DNA from: Paramicrobacterium humi
Lineage (GTDB): Bacteria; Actinomycetota; Actinomycetes; Actinomycetales; Microbacteriaceae
Assembly: GCF_900105715.1 (NCBI RefSeq)
Contig: NZ_FNRY01000001.1
Span: 434,001 to 498,000, forward strand
Direction: 5' to 3'
Length of the DNA: 64,000 nucleotides
Part shown: positions 27,799 to 40,257 of the stretch, piece after piece
Layout: each line of letters opens with the position of its first letter
How positions within the stretch are numbered: the first letter of the stretch is position 1
Notes under the pieces: generated by a model
The model's database searches: none
The model's input: the letters and a program-made list of their open reading frames with translations, nothing else
What the model was told of the DNA's origin: nothing
Program-made: the position numbers and the translations under genes

Positions 27799-28629
27799 TT
27801 ATGAACGAGGCCGGGTCTGCTCGAGCGCGCCCAGGCCCTTCGAATCATGATATCCCGGGCTCGGAGGTGTCGTATCGATCGTCGTGGCGTCGACGACGAC
27901 GGCGGAGACGTTGTCGCGCGCTCCCGCCTCGAGCGCGAGGGTGACCAGCTCGGCGGCAGGGTCGGGGCTCCCCGAGCCGAGCACGCCGGCGATGCGTTCG
28001 TCCGACACTTCCCGTGTGAGCCCGTCGGAGCAGATGAGGAACATCTGCCGGTCGACGGCGGGCAGCAGCCACACATCGGGGTCGGCGGCGGTCTCGACGC
28101 CGACAGCGCGCGTGACGACGTTGCGCTGCGGATGCGTGTGCGCATCCGCCGGGGAAAGCTCTCCGGCGTCGATGAGCTCCTGCACGGCCGAGTGATCGAC
28201 GGTGATCTGGCGCAGTTCGTCGTCGTCCCAGAGGTAGACGCGGGAGTCGCCGATGTTGAACACCATCCAGTGGCAGTCGGCCTGGGCGGAGAGCGAGACG
28301 AGGGCGACGCCGGCGACGGTGCTTCCCGCGACGCCGACTTCCTCCGCCCAGCTGAGGATGCGCGCGTTCGCCGCCGTGATCGCGGTGAACACGATCTCGG
28401 GTGTCGTCGGCTCGCCGGGAGTGATGCTCAGCTGCAGGTGCTCGACGACGGCTCGGCTGGCCTCATCGCCCTTGAGGTGTCCGCCCATGCCGTCCGCGAC
28501 AGCGAAGACGGGAGACGACATGATGATGGCGTCTTCGTTGACCCGGCGTCGTTTGCCGACGTCGGTGCAGCCGTTCACAGTGATGGCGACCCGGGAACGG
28601 GGCAGCGTGTAGGTCGTGGGGGTCGCCAT
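27799..28629 (-). CDS. PP2C-family protein phosphatase
   Basis: A 276-residue soluble phosphatase, started at MATPTTYTLPRSRV. The metal-binding motifs of the PPM/PP2C family are in order: RVNEDA, FAVADGMGGHLKGDEAS, IGDSRVYLW and ARDNVSAVVVD. It should reverse phosphorylation by the kinase two genes downstream. It is the first gene of the block; a TAGGCT hexamer 8 nt before the ATG (28638-28643, minus strand) and the lack of a good SD suggest a very short leader. Confidence 0.93.
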   Translation of the reverse strand: MATPTTYTLPRSRVAITVNGCTDVGKRRRVNEDAIIMSSPVFAVADGMGGHLKGDEASRAVVEHLQLSITPGEPTTPEIVFTAITAANARILSWAEEVGVAGSTVAGVALVSLSAQADCHWMVFNIGDSRVYLWDDDELRQITVDHSAVQELIDAGELSPADAHTHPQRNVVTRAVGVETAADPDVWLLPAVDRQMFLICSDGLTREVSDERIAGVLGSGSPDPAAELVTLALEAGARDNVSAVVVDATTIDTTPPSPGYHDSKGLGALEQTRPRS

Positions 28630-28737
28630 AAGGCACAAGCCTAGTAAGCGGATCCAGCGCTGCCGATGGGGAGCACTCCCCATGCAGATGCATGAACCGA
28701 TCGGGTATGAGAGCCGCGATTTTGGTGGGTTAAATGC

Positions 28738-28769
28738 GGAAGGCCACCCCGAAACTGGGGTGGCCTTCC
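28738..28769 (-). terminator. rRNA operon terminator
   Basis: A perfect 13-bp stem GGAAGGCCACCCC (28738-28750) with its complement at 28757-28769 and a 6-nt loop, 10 bp past the 5S end on the minus strand. Confidence 0.85.
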
Positions 28770-28779
28770 TGACGTTAAG

Positions 28780-28896
28780 TCCGGCGGTGTCCTACTCTCC
28801 CACAGGGTCCCCCCTGCAGTACCATCGGCGCTGAGAGCCTTAGCTTCCGGGTTCGGAATGTGACCGGGCGTTTCCCTCTCGCTATGGCCGCCGTAA
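28780..28896 (-). rRNA. rrf: 5S ribosomal RNA
   Basis: About 117 nt, read on the minus strand from TTACGGCGGCCATAGCG to GACACCGCCGGA; the two ends pair as the 5S helix I. The loop sequences ACATTCCGAACCCGGAAG and GGGAGAGTAGG are standard. It follows the 23S gene by about 120 nt. Ends are set by helix pairing and may be off by one or two bases. Confidence 0.95.
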
Positions 28897-29014
28897 CAAC
28901 CATCAACACACGTGAAAACCATGTGTCAAACCATGTTGAGTTTGTGTTTGGTTCTGACCGTGCGTCAGGAACCACAAAGTGGACGCGAACAACATTTTTT
29001 GGACTTGTTGTGTA

Positions 29015-34100
<5,086 letters not shown>

Positions 34101-34311
34101 TGCATAAACACACAACCACCCCATAAAGGAGCGACTGTGCACATTCAACATGTGCGACACCCACCGGGAAAACGGCAGACACCACACGAGTTCAATCTGA
34201 CTAACAGAAACAAAACATCATTACTGACATTCGTTATCCAATTAATCCAAAGGAATCTCAAACCCAACCAAACGGTCAGGCCGAGGATAATTTGGCATTT
34301 GACATGTGCAC

Positions 34312-34330
34312 GCTATTGAGTTCTCAAGGA
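34312..34330 (-). promoter_or_regulatory. rrn leader antitermination box
   Basis: Minus strand CCTTGAGAACTCAATAG, matching the box A-type element found ahead of 16S in actinobacterial rRNA leaders, where Nus factors and S10 load to prevent Rho termination. It lies about 210 nt before the mature 16S 5' end; a similar copy is in the 16S-23S spacer. Confidence 0.6.
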
Positions 34331-34384
34331 CCAGACGCTTCTGAGTTCAATCCTTCTCGGATCTCGTCTCAGAGCAACCTCAGT

Positions 34385-34412
34385 ACTTTACCACACCGAT
34401 TTCGCTTGTCTA
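34385..34412 (-). promoter_or_regulatory. rRNA promoter, proximal
   Basis: Minus strand: -35 TAGACA (34407-34412), 16-bp spacer, -10 TAAAGT (34385-34390). Closest of three tandem promoters to 16S. Confidence 0.65.
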
Positions 34413-34498
34413 TTCACACGCCGAACCTGCTCGAAATCCGATCGATTTCGTCTTGGTTCGAAAGGCGTATGAATGACCCGTCTTCGGGTGGGGTCTCC

Positions 34499-34527
34499 AT
34501 CCTAAGCCGTTCAGAACAGCTCGACAA
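34499..34527 (-). promoter_or_regulatory. rRNA promoter, middle
   Basis: Minus strand: -35 TTGTCG (34522-34527), 17-bp spacer, -10 TAGGAT (34499-34504). Confidence 0.6.
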
Positions 34528-34612
34528 GTTCAGAATCTGAACCGGGAGGATTTCGCCGATTGAGGCCCGTGAGCTCTTCCGCTCTTCGGCACCTTTGTGG
34601 CGACGAATGAAT

Positions 34613-34641
34613 ACTTTACGCACGCAGAACCGCCTTGCCAA
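34613..34641 (-). promoter_or_regulatory. rRNA promoter, distal
   Basis: Minus strand: -35 TTGGCA (34636-34641), 17-bp spacer, -10 TAAAGT (34613-34618), the same -10 as the proximal promoter. A 17-bp element shared with the S10 operon lies 13 bp upstream of the -35. Confidence 0.65.
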
Positions 34642-34654
34642 ATCACCACTGCAT

Positions 34655-34671
34655 CCCGGGCGTGTCGCGCG
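34655..34671. repeat. 17-bp element shared with the S10 upstream region
   Basis: Plus strand CCCGGGCGTGTCGCGCG, identical to 4809-4825; similarity continues weakly beyond it (a following TTCCGCG in both). In both places it lies just upstream of a minus-strand promoter for ribosome components, in the same orientation. Confidence 0.6.
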
Positions 34672-34707
34672 GTTTTCCGCGCGCCGACCCGGCCGGCGGC
34701 ATCCCCG

Positions 34708-34713
34708 TAGAGT
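34708..34713 (+). promoter_or_regulatory. Leaderless-type -10 box of the EamA gene
   Basis: TAGAGT ends 6 nt before the GTG start at 34720. No SD sequence and no clear -35. Confidence 0.45.
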
Positions 34714-34719
34714 GATCGG

Positions 34720-35604
34720 GTGACGACACGACGAGATGAGGCGGTGGGCGCCGCGACCCAGTTCGGGACGGAGCTGAGCATCAACTTCGGGTCCTCGCTC
34801 GCGGGCATCGCGATTCCGTTCGTCGGCACCCCGATCGTGGTGGCCGCGCGCCAAGTGGTGATGCTCATCATGGTGCTGCCCGTGAGCCGTCCCCGGTTCC
34901 GGAGCCTCACGTGGCGCACCCTCTGGCCGGCGCTCGCGCTCGGCCTCAGCCTCGTCGTGATGAATGCCGCGTTCTACGAGTCGGTGCACTTGCTCGGATT
35001 GGGCATCGCCGCGACCATCGAGTTCCTCGGCCCGTTCTCGGTCGCGCTTTTCACCTCGCGGCGGCTCCTCGACGTGCTTTGCGCCATCGCGGTCGGCGCG
35101 GGCGTCGTGATGCTCACCGGGCTTGAGGGGCAGATCAATGTGCCGGGCGTTCTGCTCGCGCTTGCCGCGGCGGCGAGCTGGGCGGCATACATTCTGCTCA
35201 CCCGGCGGGTCGCGCTGTCGCTTCCCGGACTGCAGGGACTGAGCATCGCGGGGATCGTCAGTCTTGTTCTGCTCGTGCCGCTCGCCGCTCTCACGCTGCA
35301 GGATGCGCAGTGGTCATGGGGCATCGTCGGGCTGCTCGCACTCATCGGCGTTCTGTCGTCGGGGCTCCCGTACAGTCTCGACGCGTTCATCCTCCGGCGG
35401 ATCTCGCCGCGGCTCTATTCGATAGTGACGAGCTTCGGCCCCGTCACCGCTGCGCTGTTCGGCTGGCTCGTGCTGCGCGAGAACTTCACGCCCCTGCAGG
35501 TCACGGCGATCGTTCTCGTGTGCGTCGCGGCATGCACGGCGATCGCGACGCAGCGGCCGCGGAAGAAGTCGCGCCTCGAGGAGACGGGCGAGATCTTCCC
35601 CTGA
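34720..35604 (+). CDS. EamA-family (DMT) transporter, RhtA-like
   Basis: A 294-residue membrane protein with about ten hydrophobic segments in two EamA repeats (about 15-140 and 150-280) and a short basic C-terminal tail (RPRKKSRLEE). The pattern of the second helix pair and the segment ATIEFLGPFSVALF recall RhtA, the threonine/homoserine exporter; the true substrate is unknown. The start is GTG without SD, 6 nt after a TAGAGT box, so the transcript is probably leaderless. It is divergent from the rRNA operon, and its stop abuts the stop of the next, convergent gene (TGATCA at 35602-35607). Confidence 0.87.
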   Translation: MTTRRDEAVGAATQFGTELSINFGSSLAGIAIPFVGTPIVVAARQVVMLIMVLPVSRPRFRSLTWRTLWPALALGLSLVVMNAAFYESVHLLGLGIAATIEFLGPFSVALFTSRRLLDVLCAIAVGAGVVMLTGLEGQINVPGVLLALAAAASWAAYILLTRRVALSLPGLQGLSIAGIVSLVLLVPLAALTLQDAQWSWGIVGLLALIGVLSSGLPYSLDAFILRRISPRLYSIVTSFGPVTAALFGWLVLRENFTPLQVTAIVLVCVAACTAIATQRPRKKSRLEETGEIFP

Positions 35605-36882
35605 TCAGGCGCGGCCGTAAGGTCCTTCGTCGAGCTGGCGCTGGTACTCGTCGTGCTCGGCGATGTTGCGCTCGTGGACGCGGCGCCCGCGACGCGCGAT
35701 CCAGGCGCCGAACCAGATCGGCACCTCGCGGCCGAGGACGAAGGCGACAACCGTCGGCCAGGTCAGCAGGTGGTCGAGGATGTACTGCCACACGCGGTTC
35801 GAGGGCACGGACATCGCGTCTTGCGCGAGGCTGCCGCCGATCGCGCCGACGTAGGCGAAGACGGCGACGAGCAGGCCGAGCAGGATCCACACGCCCCAGC
35901 CCGCGCGGTTCACGAGCAGGGAGACGATCACGAGGCCGATGAAGAACATCGCGACCGTGATGAGGAACAGCGGCGACAGCAGGGTGCCCACGTAGTCGAG
36001 GTTCGTGCCGGCGAGGTAGTCGAGGAGCAGGAGCACGCCGTAGAAGACGGCGGCGAAGATGATCGCCTGCAGCACGCTGATGAGGATGCCGAACCCGCGG
36101 TTGCCCCGACGCGTCGGTTCTTCGGGGGCCTGGACGTACTGCGCGGTTCCGCCCGGCTCGGCGTCGCGGTCGGCCTCGTCGGCGGGAACGGTGGTCGCCG
36201 CGTACGTGGGCGTCTCTTCGCGTGTCGGTTCGTGGCGGACCGTGTCGGTGTCGTCGCCGTTCACGGTGTCGGGGGTCTGCTCGTAGCTGACGGGAGCGTT
36301 CTCGGCGCGCGGCGTCTCGGCCGGAGCGGGCTCGGACGCGGTGAGCCGGTGCTCGTCGCTGACCGCTCGCTCGTCGTAGGCGTCGGTCATGCGGTGCTCG
36401 TGGTGAGCCTCGGCATCGGTCGCGGGGTCGGATCCCGAGTTGCGGGCGATCGCGGCAGCGGTGGCGGCTTCGCGGTCTTCGGGCGACTGCGTGTCGTCGG
36501 GAGCGTCGAAGTCGTCGGACCGCCCGCCCGCCGTGGGAACCGCGCGGGTCGCGGCATCCGGAGCCTGACTGCTCGCGGCGGGCGCGCCCGGGTCCAGCGG
36601 ACCCGGCTGGTCGGGCTCGGGCGAGCTCGGCGAGGGCTGCGGAGTGGTCGGTGCCGGTTCGGGAGCGCCGGGGATGTCGGGCGCGACGGGTTCAGGCGAC
36701 GGCGTCTGCGGTGCGGTGGGCGACGGCTCGTCGGGGGCGACGGGGTTCGGCTCGACCGGCGTCGTCGGTTGAGGTTCCGGTTCGCTGGGAACCTGAGGTT
36801 CGTCGGGCAGCGGCGTGCTGTCGCCGACGGGGCGTGCGTTGTCTTCTGGTCGCGGTGCCGGGCTGGAATTCGGGTCGCTCAT
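35605..36882 (-). CDS. Proline-rich membrane protein, unknown function
   Basis: A 425-residue protein with SD GAGGAGG before the ATG. Residues 1-120 are strongly Pro/Glu/Thr-rich, 120-265 acidic and His-containing, all probably cytoplasmic and disordered. Four hydrophobic segments follow (about 272-298, 308-330, 336-358 and 378-400), ending in a charged tail (RRVHERNIAEHDEYQ). No family was recognised. The long low-complexity N-terminus with a small membrane part resembles scaffold or divisome-associated proteins, but this is only a similarity of build. There is no intergenic space to the convergent EamA gene. Confidence 0.75.
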   Translation of the reverse strand: MSDPNSSPAPRPEDNARPVGDSTPLPDEPQVPSEPEPQPTTPVEPNPVAPDEPSPTAPQTPSPEPVAPDIPGAPEPAPTTPQPSPSSPEPDQPGPLDPGAPAASSQAPDAATRAVPTAGGRSDDFDAPDDTQSPEDREAATAAAIARNSGSDPATDAEAHHEHRMTDAYDERAVSDEHRLTASEPAPAETPRAENAPVSYEQTPDTVNGDDTDTVRHEPTREETPTYAATTVPADEADRDAEPGGTAQYVQAPEEPTRRGNRGFGILISVLQAIIFAAVFYGVLLLLDYLAGTNLDYVGTLLSPLFLITVAMFFIGLVIVSLLVNRAGWGVWILLGLLVAVFAYVGAIGGSLAQDAMSVPSNRVWQYILDHLLTWPTVVAFVLGREVPIWFGAWIARRGRRVHERNIAEHDEYQRQLDEGPYGRA

Positions 36883-36974
36883 GACGGCCTCCTCGCTTCA
36901 GTTTGCGCTCAGCCAAACTCTAGTGCCCGGCTACCCCTCGAGGGAGGGGGTTGCGCGCGTGTTCCCGCGTTTGC

Positions 36975-37679
36975 TCACTGCGCCAGGAGCACGTAGGCGT
37001 AGCCGGAGATGTGCGCGTCGAGTTCGGCGGGATTCTCGGAGTTCTCGTCGGTCGACAGCTCCGTGACGAGGAACAGCCGGCTGCCGTGCTGCAGAGCGCT
37101 CGTGAACGAGAGCGCCTGCGCGTAGCTGCCGCGCACGTCGATAGAGATCGGGATCGCGACGAAATTGTCAGCGGTGATGCGGCTGTCGCTCGCGATGACG
37201 GGCGCGGGATCCTTGTCGTCGGTCGCGGCGGGATCGGTCGCGGAGTCGTCGCTCGCCGTCGCCGGCCCGTCGGCGCTCTCCGGGGCGGCGGGGTCTGCGG
37301 GGGCCGCCGTGGCCGGGGTCGCGCTCTGCGGCTTGGTGTAGGGCTGGGCCTGGTCGACGGTGATGCCGACGAGTGTCGTGCCGGCGCGGGCGGCGAGCGC
37401 GTCGACGTGCGTGAGGAACGTCGGCATGGCGGCATCCGACGGGATCGACTCACGCAGCTTCTCGAGGCCGGAGCGGAACTGGTCGATGTTGTCGTAGTCG
37501 CCCTTGAGCTGCACGATCGCGACTTGCGTCGCCTGGTTCTGCGCCTCGATCGTGCGGGTCTGCGCCTCGGTGTCGGCGATGGCGGCGAGCTGCGGCTGCG
37601 CGCCCACGAACCAGCCGCCGGCGAGGGTCGCGATCATGATGATGGCGCCGCCGAGGATCCAGAGCTTTGTCTTGTCCAT
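36975..37679 (-). CDS. pilO: Type IV pilus assembly protein PilO-like
   Basis: A 234-residue protein started at MDKTKLWILGG, 2 nt after the pilN stop. One N-terminal membrane helix (about 7-29), a coiled-coil segment (about 35-75, AQTRTIEAQNQATQ), then a ferredoxin-like domain interrupted by an Ala/Pro/Asp-rich stretch (~120-155). It was identified by build and by its place after pilM and pilN. In the pilus machine PilN and PilO pair on the outer face of the membrane and link the motor to PilM. Confidence 0.8.
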   Translation of the reverse strand: MDKTKLWILGGAIIMIATLAGGWFVGAQPQLAAIADTEAQTRTIEAQNQATQVAIVQLKGDYDNIDQFRSGLEKLRESIPSDAAMPTFLTHVDALAARAGTTLVGITVDQAQPYTKPQSATPATAAPADPAAPESADGPATASDDSATDPAATDDKDPAPVIASDSRITADNFVAIPISIDVRGSYAQALSFTSALQHGSRLFLVTELSTDENSENPAELDAHISGYAYVLLAQ

Positions 37680-37681
37680 GG

Positions 37682-38353
37682 CTATTCGCCCTTCTTTTCG
37701 GGCTTCTTGTCCTCGAAGCGGCCGGACCATGCCTCATCGTTCACGTGCATGGTGATGGTGACGGAGTAGGTTCCGGTCTCGTCGTCGAGCTTCGTGGAGT
37801 CGGGCGATGCGTCGGTGAAGCCCGTGAGGGTCGAGAGTCCGTTGAGCCAGGCGGAGACGTCGGGGACGGTCGAGCTCACGGCCGTGAACGCGAGCTCGGC
37901 GACGCGCTGGCCCTGCAGCGGAGTGTCGGCCTGCGCGTAGTCGACGAGCGGCGAGGCGGCCTCGATCTGCACGTCGGTGATGGCGACGTCGGCCGGCAGG
38001 GTCTTCTGCACGGCGTCGAGGTAGGCCTTCCAGTCGATCTCGGTCGCGGCGCCGACGCGCTGGCCGGCCTCGACCGTGGCCGCCTCTTGCTTGATCTCGC
38101 GCACTTCGCTGTACTTCTGCTGCTCGAGCAGCAGGTCGGTCGTGCGCTGCTGCTCGGCGACGAGGTTCGCGGCTGTCACGACCTGAAGTGCGAAGAGCCC
38201 GGAGACGGCGAGCGCCGTGACGACGACGGTGGCGATGACGCCCGTGATCACGCGATTGCGCACGATGCGATGCGTGTGCGCCGCCTTGATCTCGGGCGGC
38301 ATGAGGTCGGCGCGGGGAATCGTGCCGACGATGATGTTCTCTGCGGCGCTCAT
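37682..38353 (-). CDS. pilN: Type IV pilus assembly protein PilN-like
   Basis: A 223-residue protein with a cytoplasmic N-terminus (MSAAENIIVGTIPRADLMPP), a membrane helix (about 36-60), a coiled coil (~62-95) and an extracytoplasmic alpha/beta domain (VDLTxxPPE-like N-terminal logic is only weakly kept as ADLMPPEI). PilN binds PilM through this N-terminal segment. Its start overlaps pilM by 4 bp. Confidence 0.82.
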   Translation of the reverse strand: MSAAENIIVGTIPRADLMPPEIKAAHTHRIVRNRVITGVIATVVVTALAVSGLFALQVVTAANLVAEQQRTTDLLLEQQKYSEVREIKQEAATVEAGQRVGAATEIDWKAYLDAVQKTLPADVAITDVQIEAASPLVDYAQADTPLQGQRVAELAFTAVSSTVPDVSAWLNGLSTLTGFTDASPDSTKLDDETGTYSVTITMHVNDEAWSGRFEDKKPEKKGE

Positions 38354-39399
38354 GCTGCGCTCCCCAGGGCGAGGCCGAGTGCGACGGCGATGGCGGACTG
38401 GCTTGCGCGCAGCTGGTCGGGGTTGAGTCCGCGGGCGAGACCGACGCTCAAGTACGGATCCGCGTGCACGACTGGCAGACGGGTCAGCTCGCCGAGGGCT
38501 TCGGGCAGTCCGGAGAGGTGCGCTCCTCCCCCGGTGACGGCGATGCGCTCGAGCGGCGCGTCGGGGCGGGCGCTCGAGAAGTAGCCCACGGTGTTGCGGA
38601 TGCTTGTGAGCAGCTCGTTCGCGGTCTCGTTGATGACGACCATGGCCTCTTCGTCGTTCGGGTCGGTGACGTGCGTGCGCAGGCCCATGAGACGTTTGAC
38701 CTCTTCGGCGCGATCGAGCGACATCTCGAGGCGCTGACTGAGGGTCTCGGTGAGGTCGTCACCGCCGGCCGCGATGATGCGCACGAACTGCGGAACCCCG
38801 TTGGTGGCGATGACAACCGTGGTGGCCGTAGCGCCGATGTCGACGATGCCGACGGTTCCGCTGCCCTGCTCGGATCCGGCGAGCAGCCGTGCGAGGGCGA
38901 ACGGGACGAGGTCGACGCCGTTCGCCGTGAGGCCGCCGTGCTCCACTGCTCTGACGTTTCCGACGACGGACTCGCGGATCGCGGCGATGAGCAGTCCGTT
39001 GATCGAGGGGCCGTGCTCGGTGAGCGCTTCGGACACGGGGTAGAAGTCGAGCAGCGCGTCGGCGACGGGGAACGGCAGCTGGTCCTGCACGATATACGGC
39101 AGCGACTCGCGGATGCGCTCGCGCGACATGCGCTGCACGCTGAAGTCGCGAGTGAGCACGCGCTGGTTGCCCATGCCGAGTACGACCTTTTTCGAACTGA
39201 ACTTGCCCTCCGACCACAGCCGCTTCACGGCCGTGGACACGGTGTGCGGCTCGACGACCTCGCCGCGCTGCACCGCGCCGGGCGGGAGGGCGACCTCGTG
39301 GTACCTCACGAGAGTGGGGCGCGGCTTGGCGGCATCCTTCACCTCCACGGCCCTGACGGACCGGGTGCCGATGTCGACGCCGACGACGTTCGCTGCCAT
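38350..39399 (-). CDS. pilM: Type IV pilus actin-like protein PilM
   Basis: A 349-residue cytoplasmic ATPase of the FtsA/actin fold. Nucleotide-binding motifs: VGVDIGTRSVRAVEV at the start (phosphate 1), VGIVDIGATATTVVIATNG near residue 190 (phosphate 2) and AVTGGGAHLSGLPEAL (adenosine). PilM forms the cytoplasmic ring of the pilus platform. It is 12 bp after pilD and overlaps pilN, within one operon. Confidence 0.93.
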   Translation of the reverse strand: MAANVVGVDIGTRSVRAVEVKDAAKPRPTLVRYHEVALPPGAVQRGEVVEPHTVSTAVKRLWSEGKFSSKKVVLGMGNQRVLTRDFSVQRMSRERIRESLPYIVQDQLPFPVADALLDFYPVSEALTEHGPSINGLLIAAIRESVVGNVRAVEHGGLTANGVDLVPFALARLLAGSEQGSGTVGIVDIGATATTVVIATNGVPQFVRIIAAGGDDLTETLSQRLEMSLDRAEEVKRLMGLRTHVTDPNDEEAMVVINETANELLTSIRNTVGYFSSARPDAPLERIAVTGGGAHLSGLPEALGELTRLPVVHADPYLSVGLARGLNPDQLRASQSAIAVALGLALGSAA

Positions 39400-39411
39400 T
39401 GTTTCTCCTTG

Positions 39412-40257
39412 CTATGCCATGCCGAGCATGGTGAGGTATGCGGTGAAGAGGGGTTCGCCCGCGAGGGCGCCGATCAAGGCGCCGGCGAGCATCCACGGGC
39501 CGAAGGGGATGCCGCTCTTGCGGTTCGCGCGGCGCAGGGCGATGAGCGCGAGCGAGACCAGGCCGCCGACGACGAAGGCCGCGAACCCGCCGACGAGCAG
39601 CGAACCCCAGCCGAGGTAGCCGAGGTAGAGACCGAGCAGGCCGGCGAGCTTGACGTCGCCGAAGCCCATGCCGCCCGGGTAGACGAGGGCGAGCACGAGG
39701 TAGAGCACGAACAGGATGACGGCTCCCGCGAGGGTGCGAAGCGCGCCCGCCCAGTCGCCGGTGAGGGCGGATGCTGTGAGCAGCAGCGCCCCGGCGACGA
39801 GGTAGGCCGGCCGCACGATGCGGTTCGGCAGCTTCTGCGTGCGCAGGTCGATGAGGGTGAGCGGGATGCTGATCGCCGCGAGGTACAGGAACGCGACGAG
39901 CGCGAGCGAGGCGGCGACGCCGTGCGGCCAGAGTGTTTCGGCTGCGGCGATGCGCGGCATGAACCAGGCCGCGACGGCGACGAAGAAGATGCCCGACGCG
40001 GCCTCGACGAGCGGGTACTGCGCCGAGATCGGTTCGCGGCAGGTGCGGCAGCGTCCGCGCAGCAGCAGCCACGACAGCACAGGGATGTTGTCGCGCGAGC
40101 GGATGGGGCTGTCGCAGCCCGGGCAGGCGCTCGGCGGCGACGCGACCGAGAGCCCGAGGGGCACCCGGTAGGCGACGACGTTGAGGAACGAGCCGATCGC
40201 GAGGCCGAAGAGGCCGATGAACGCGATGAGCAGGACGGCGAGCGCGGTATCGATCAT
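39412..40257 (-). CDS. pilD: Prepilin peptidase (A24 family)
   Basis: A 281-residue membrane aspartic protease/methyltransferase that cuts and N-methylates prepilins. The N-terminal domain has the GSFLNVVAYRVP motif and four Cys in two pairs (CPGC and CRTC) for zinc. The two catalytic aspartates are in LIDLRTQKLPNR and GMGFGDVKLAG. About eight membrane helices. It overlaps the PilX-like gene by 4 bp and so belongs to the pilin operon. Confidence 0.94.
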   Translation of the reverse strand: MIDTALAVLLIAFIGLFGLAIGSFLNVVAYRVPLGLSVASPPSACPGCDSPIRSRDNIPVLSWLLLRGRCRTCREPISAQYPLVEAASGIFFVAVAAWFMPRIAAAETLWPHGVAASLALVAFLYLAAISIPLTLIDLRTQKLPNRIVRPAYLVAGALLLTASALTGDWAGALRTLAGAVILFVLYLVLALVYPGGMGFGDVKLAGLLGLYLGYLGWGSLLVGGFAAFVVGGLVSLALIALRRANRKSGIPFGPWMLAGALIGALAGEPLFTAYLTMLGMA

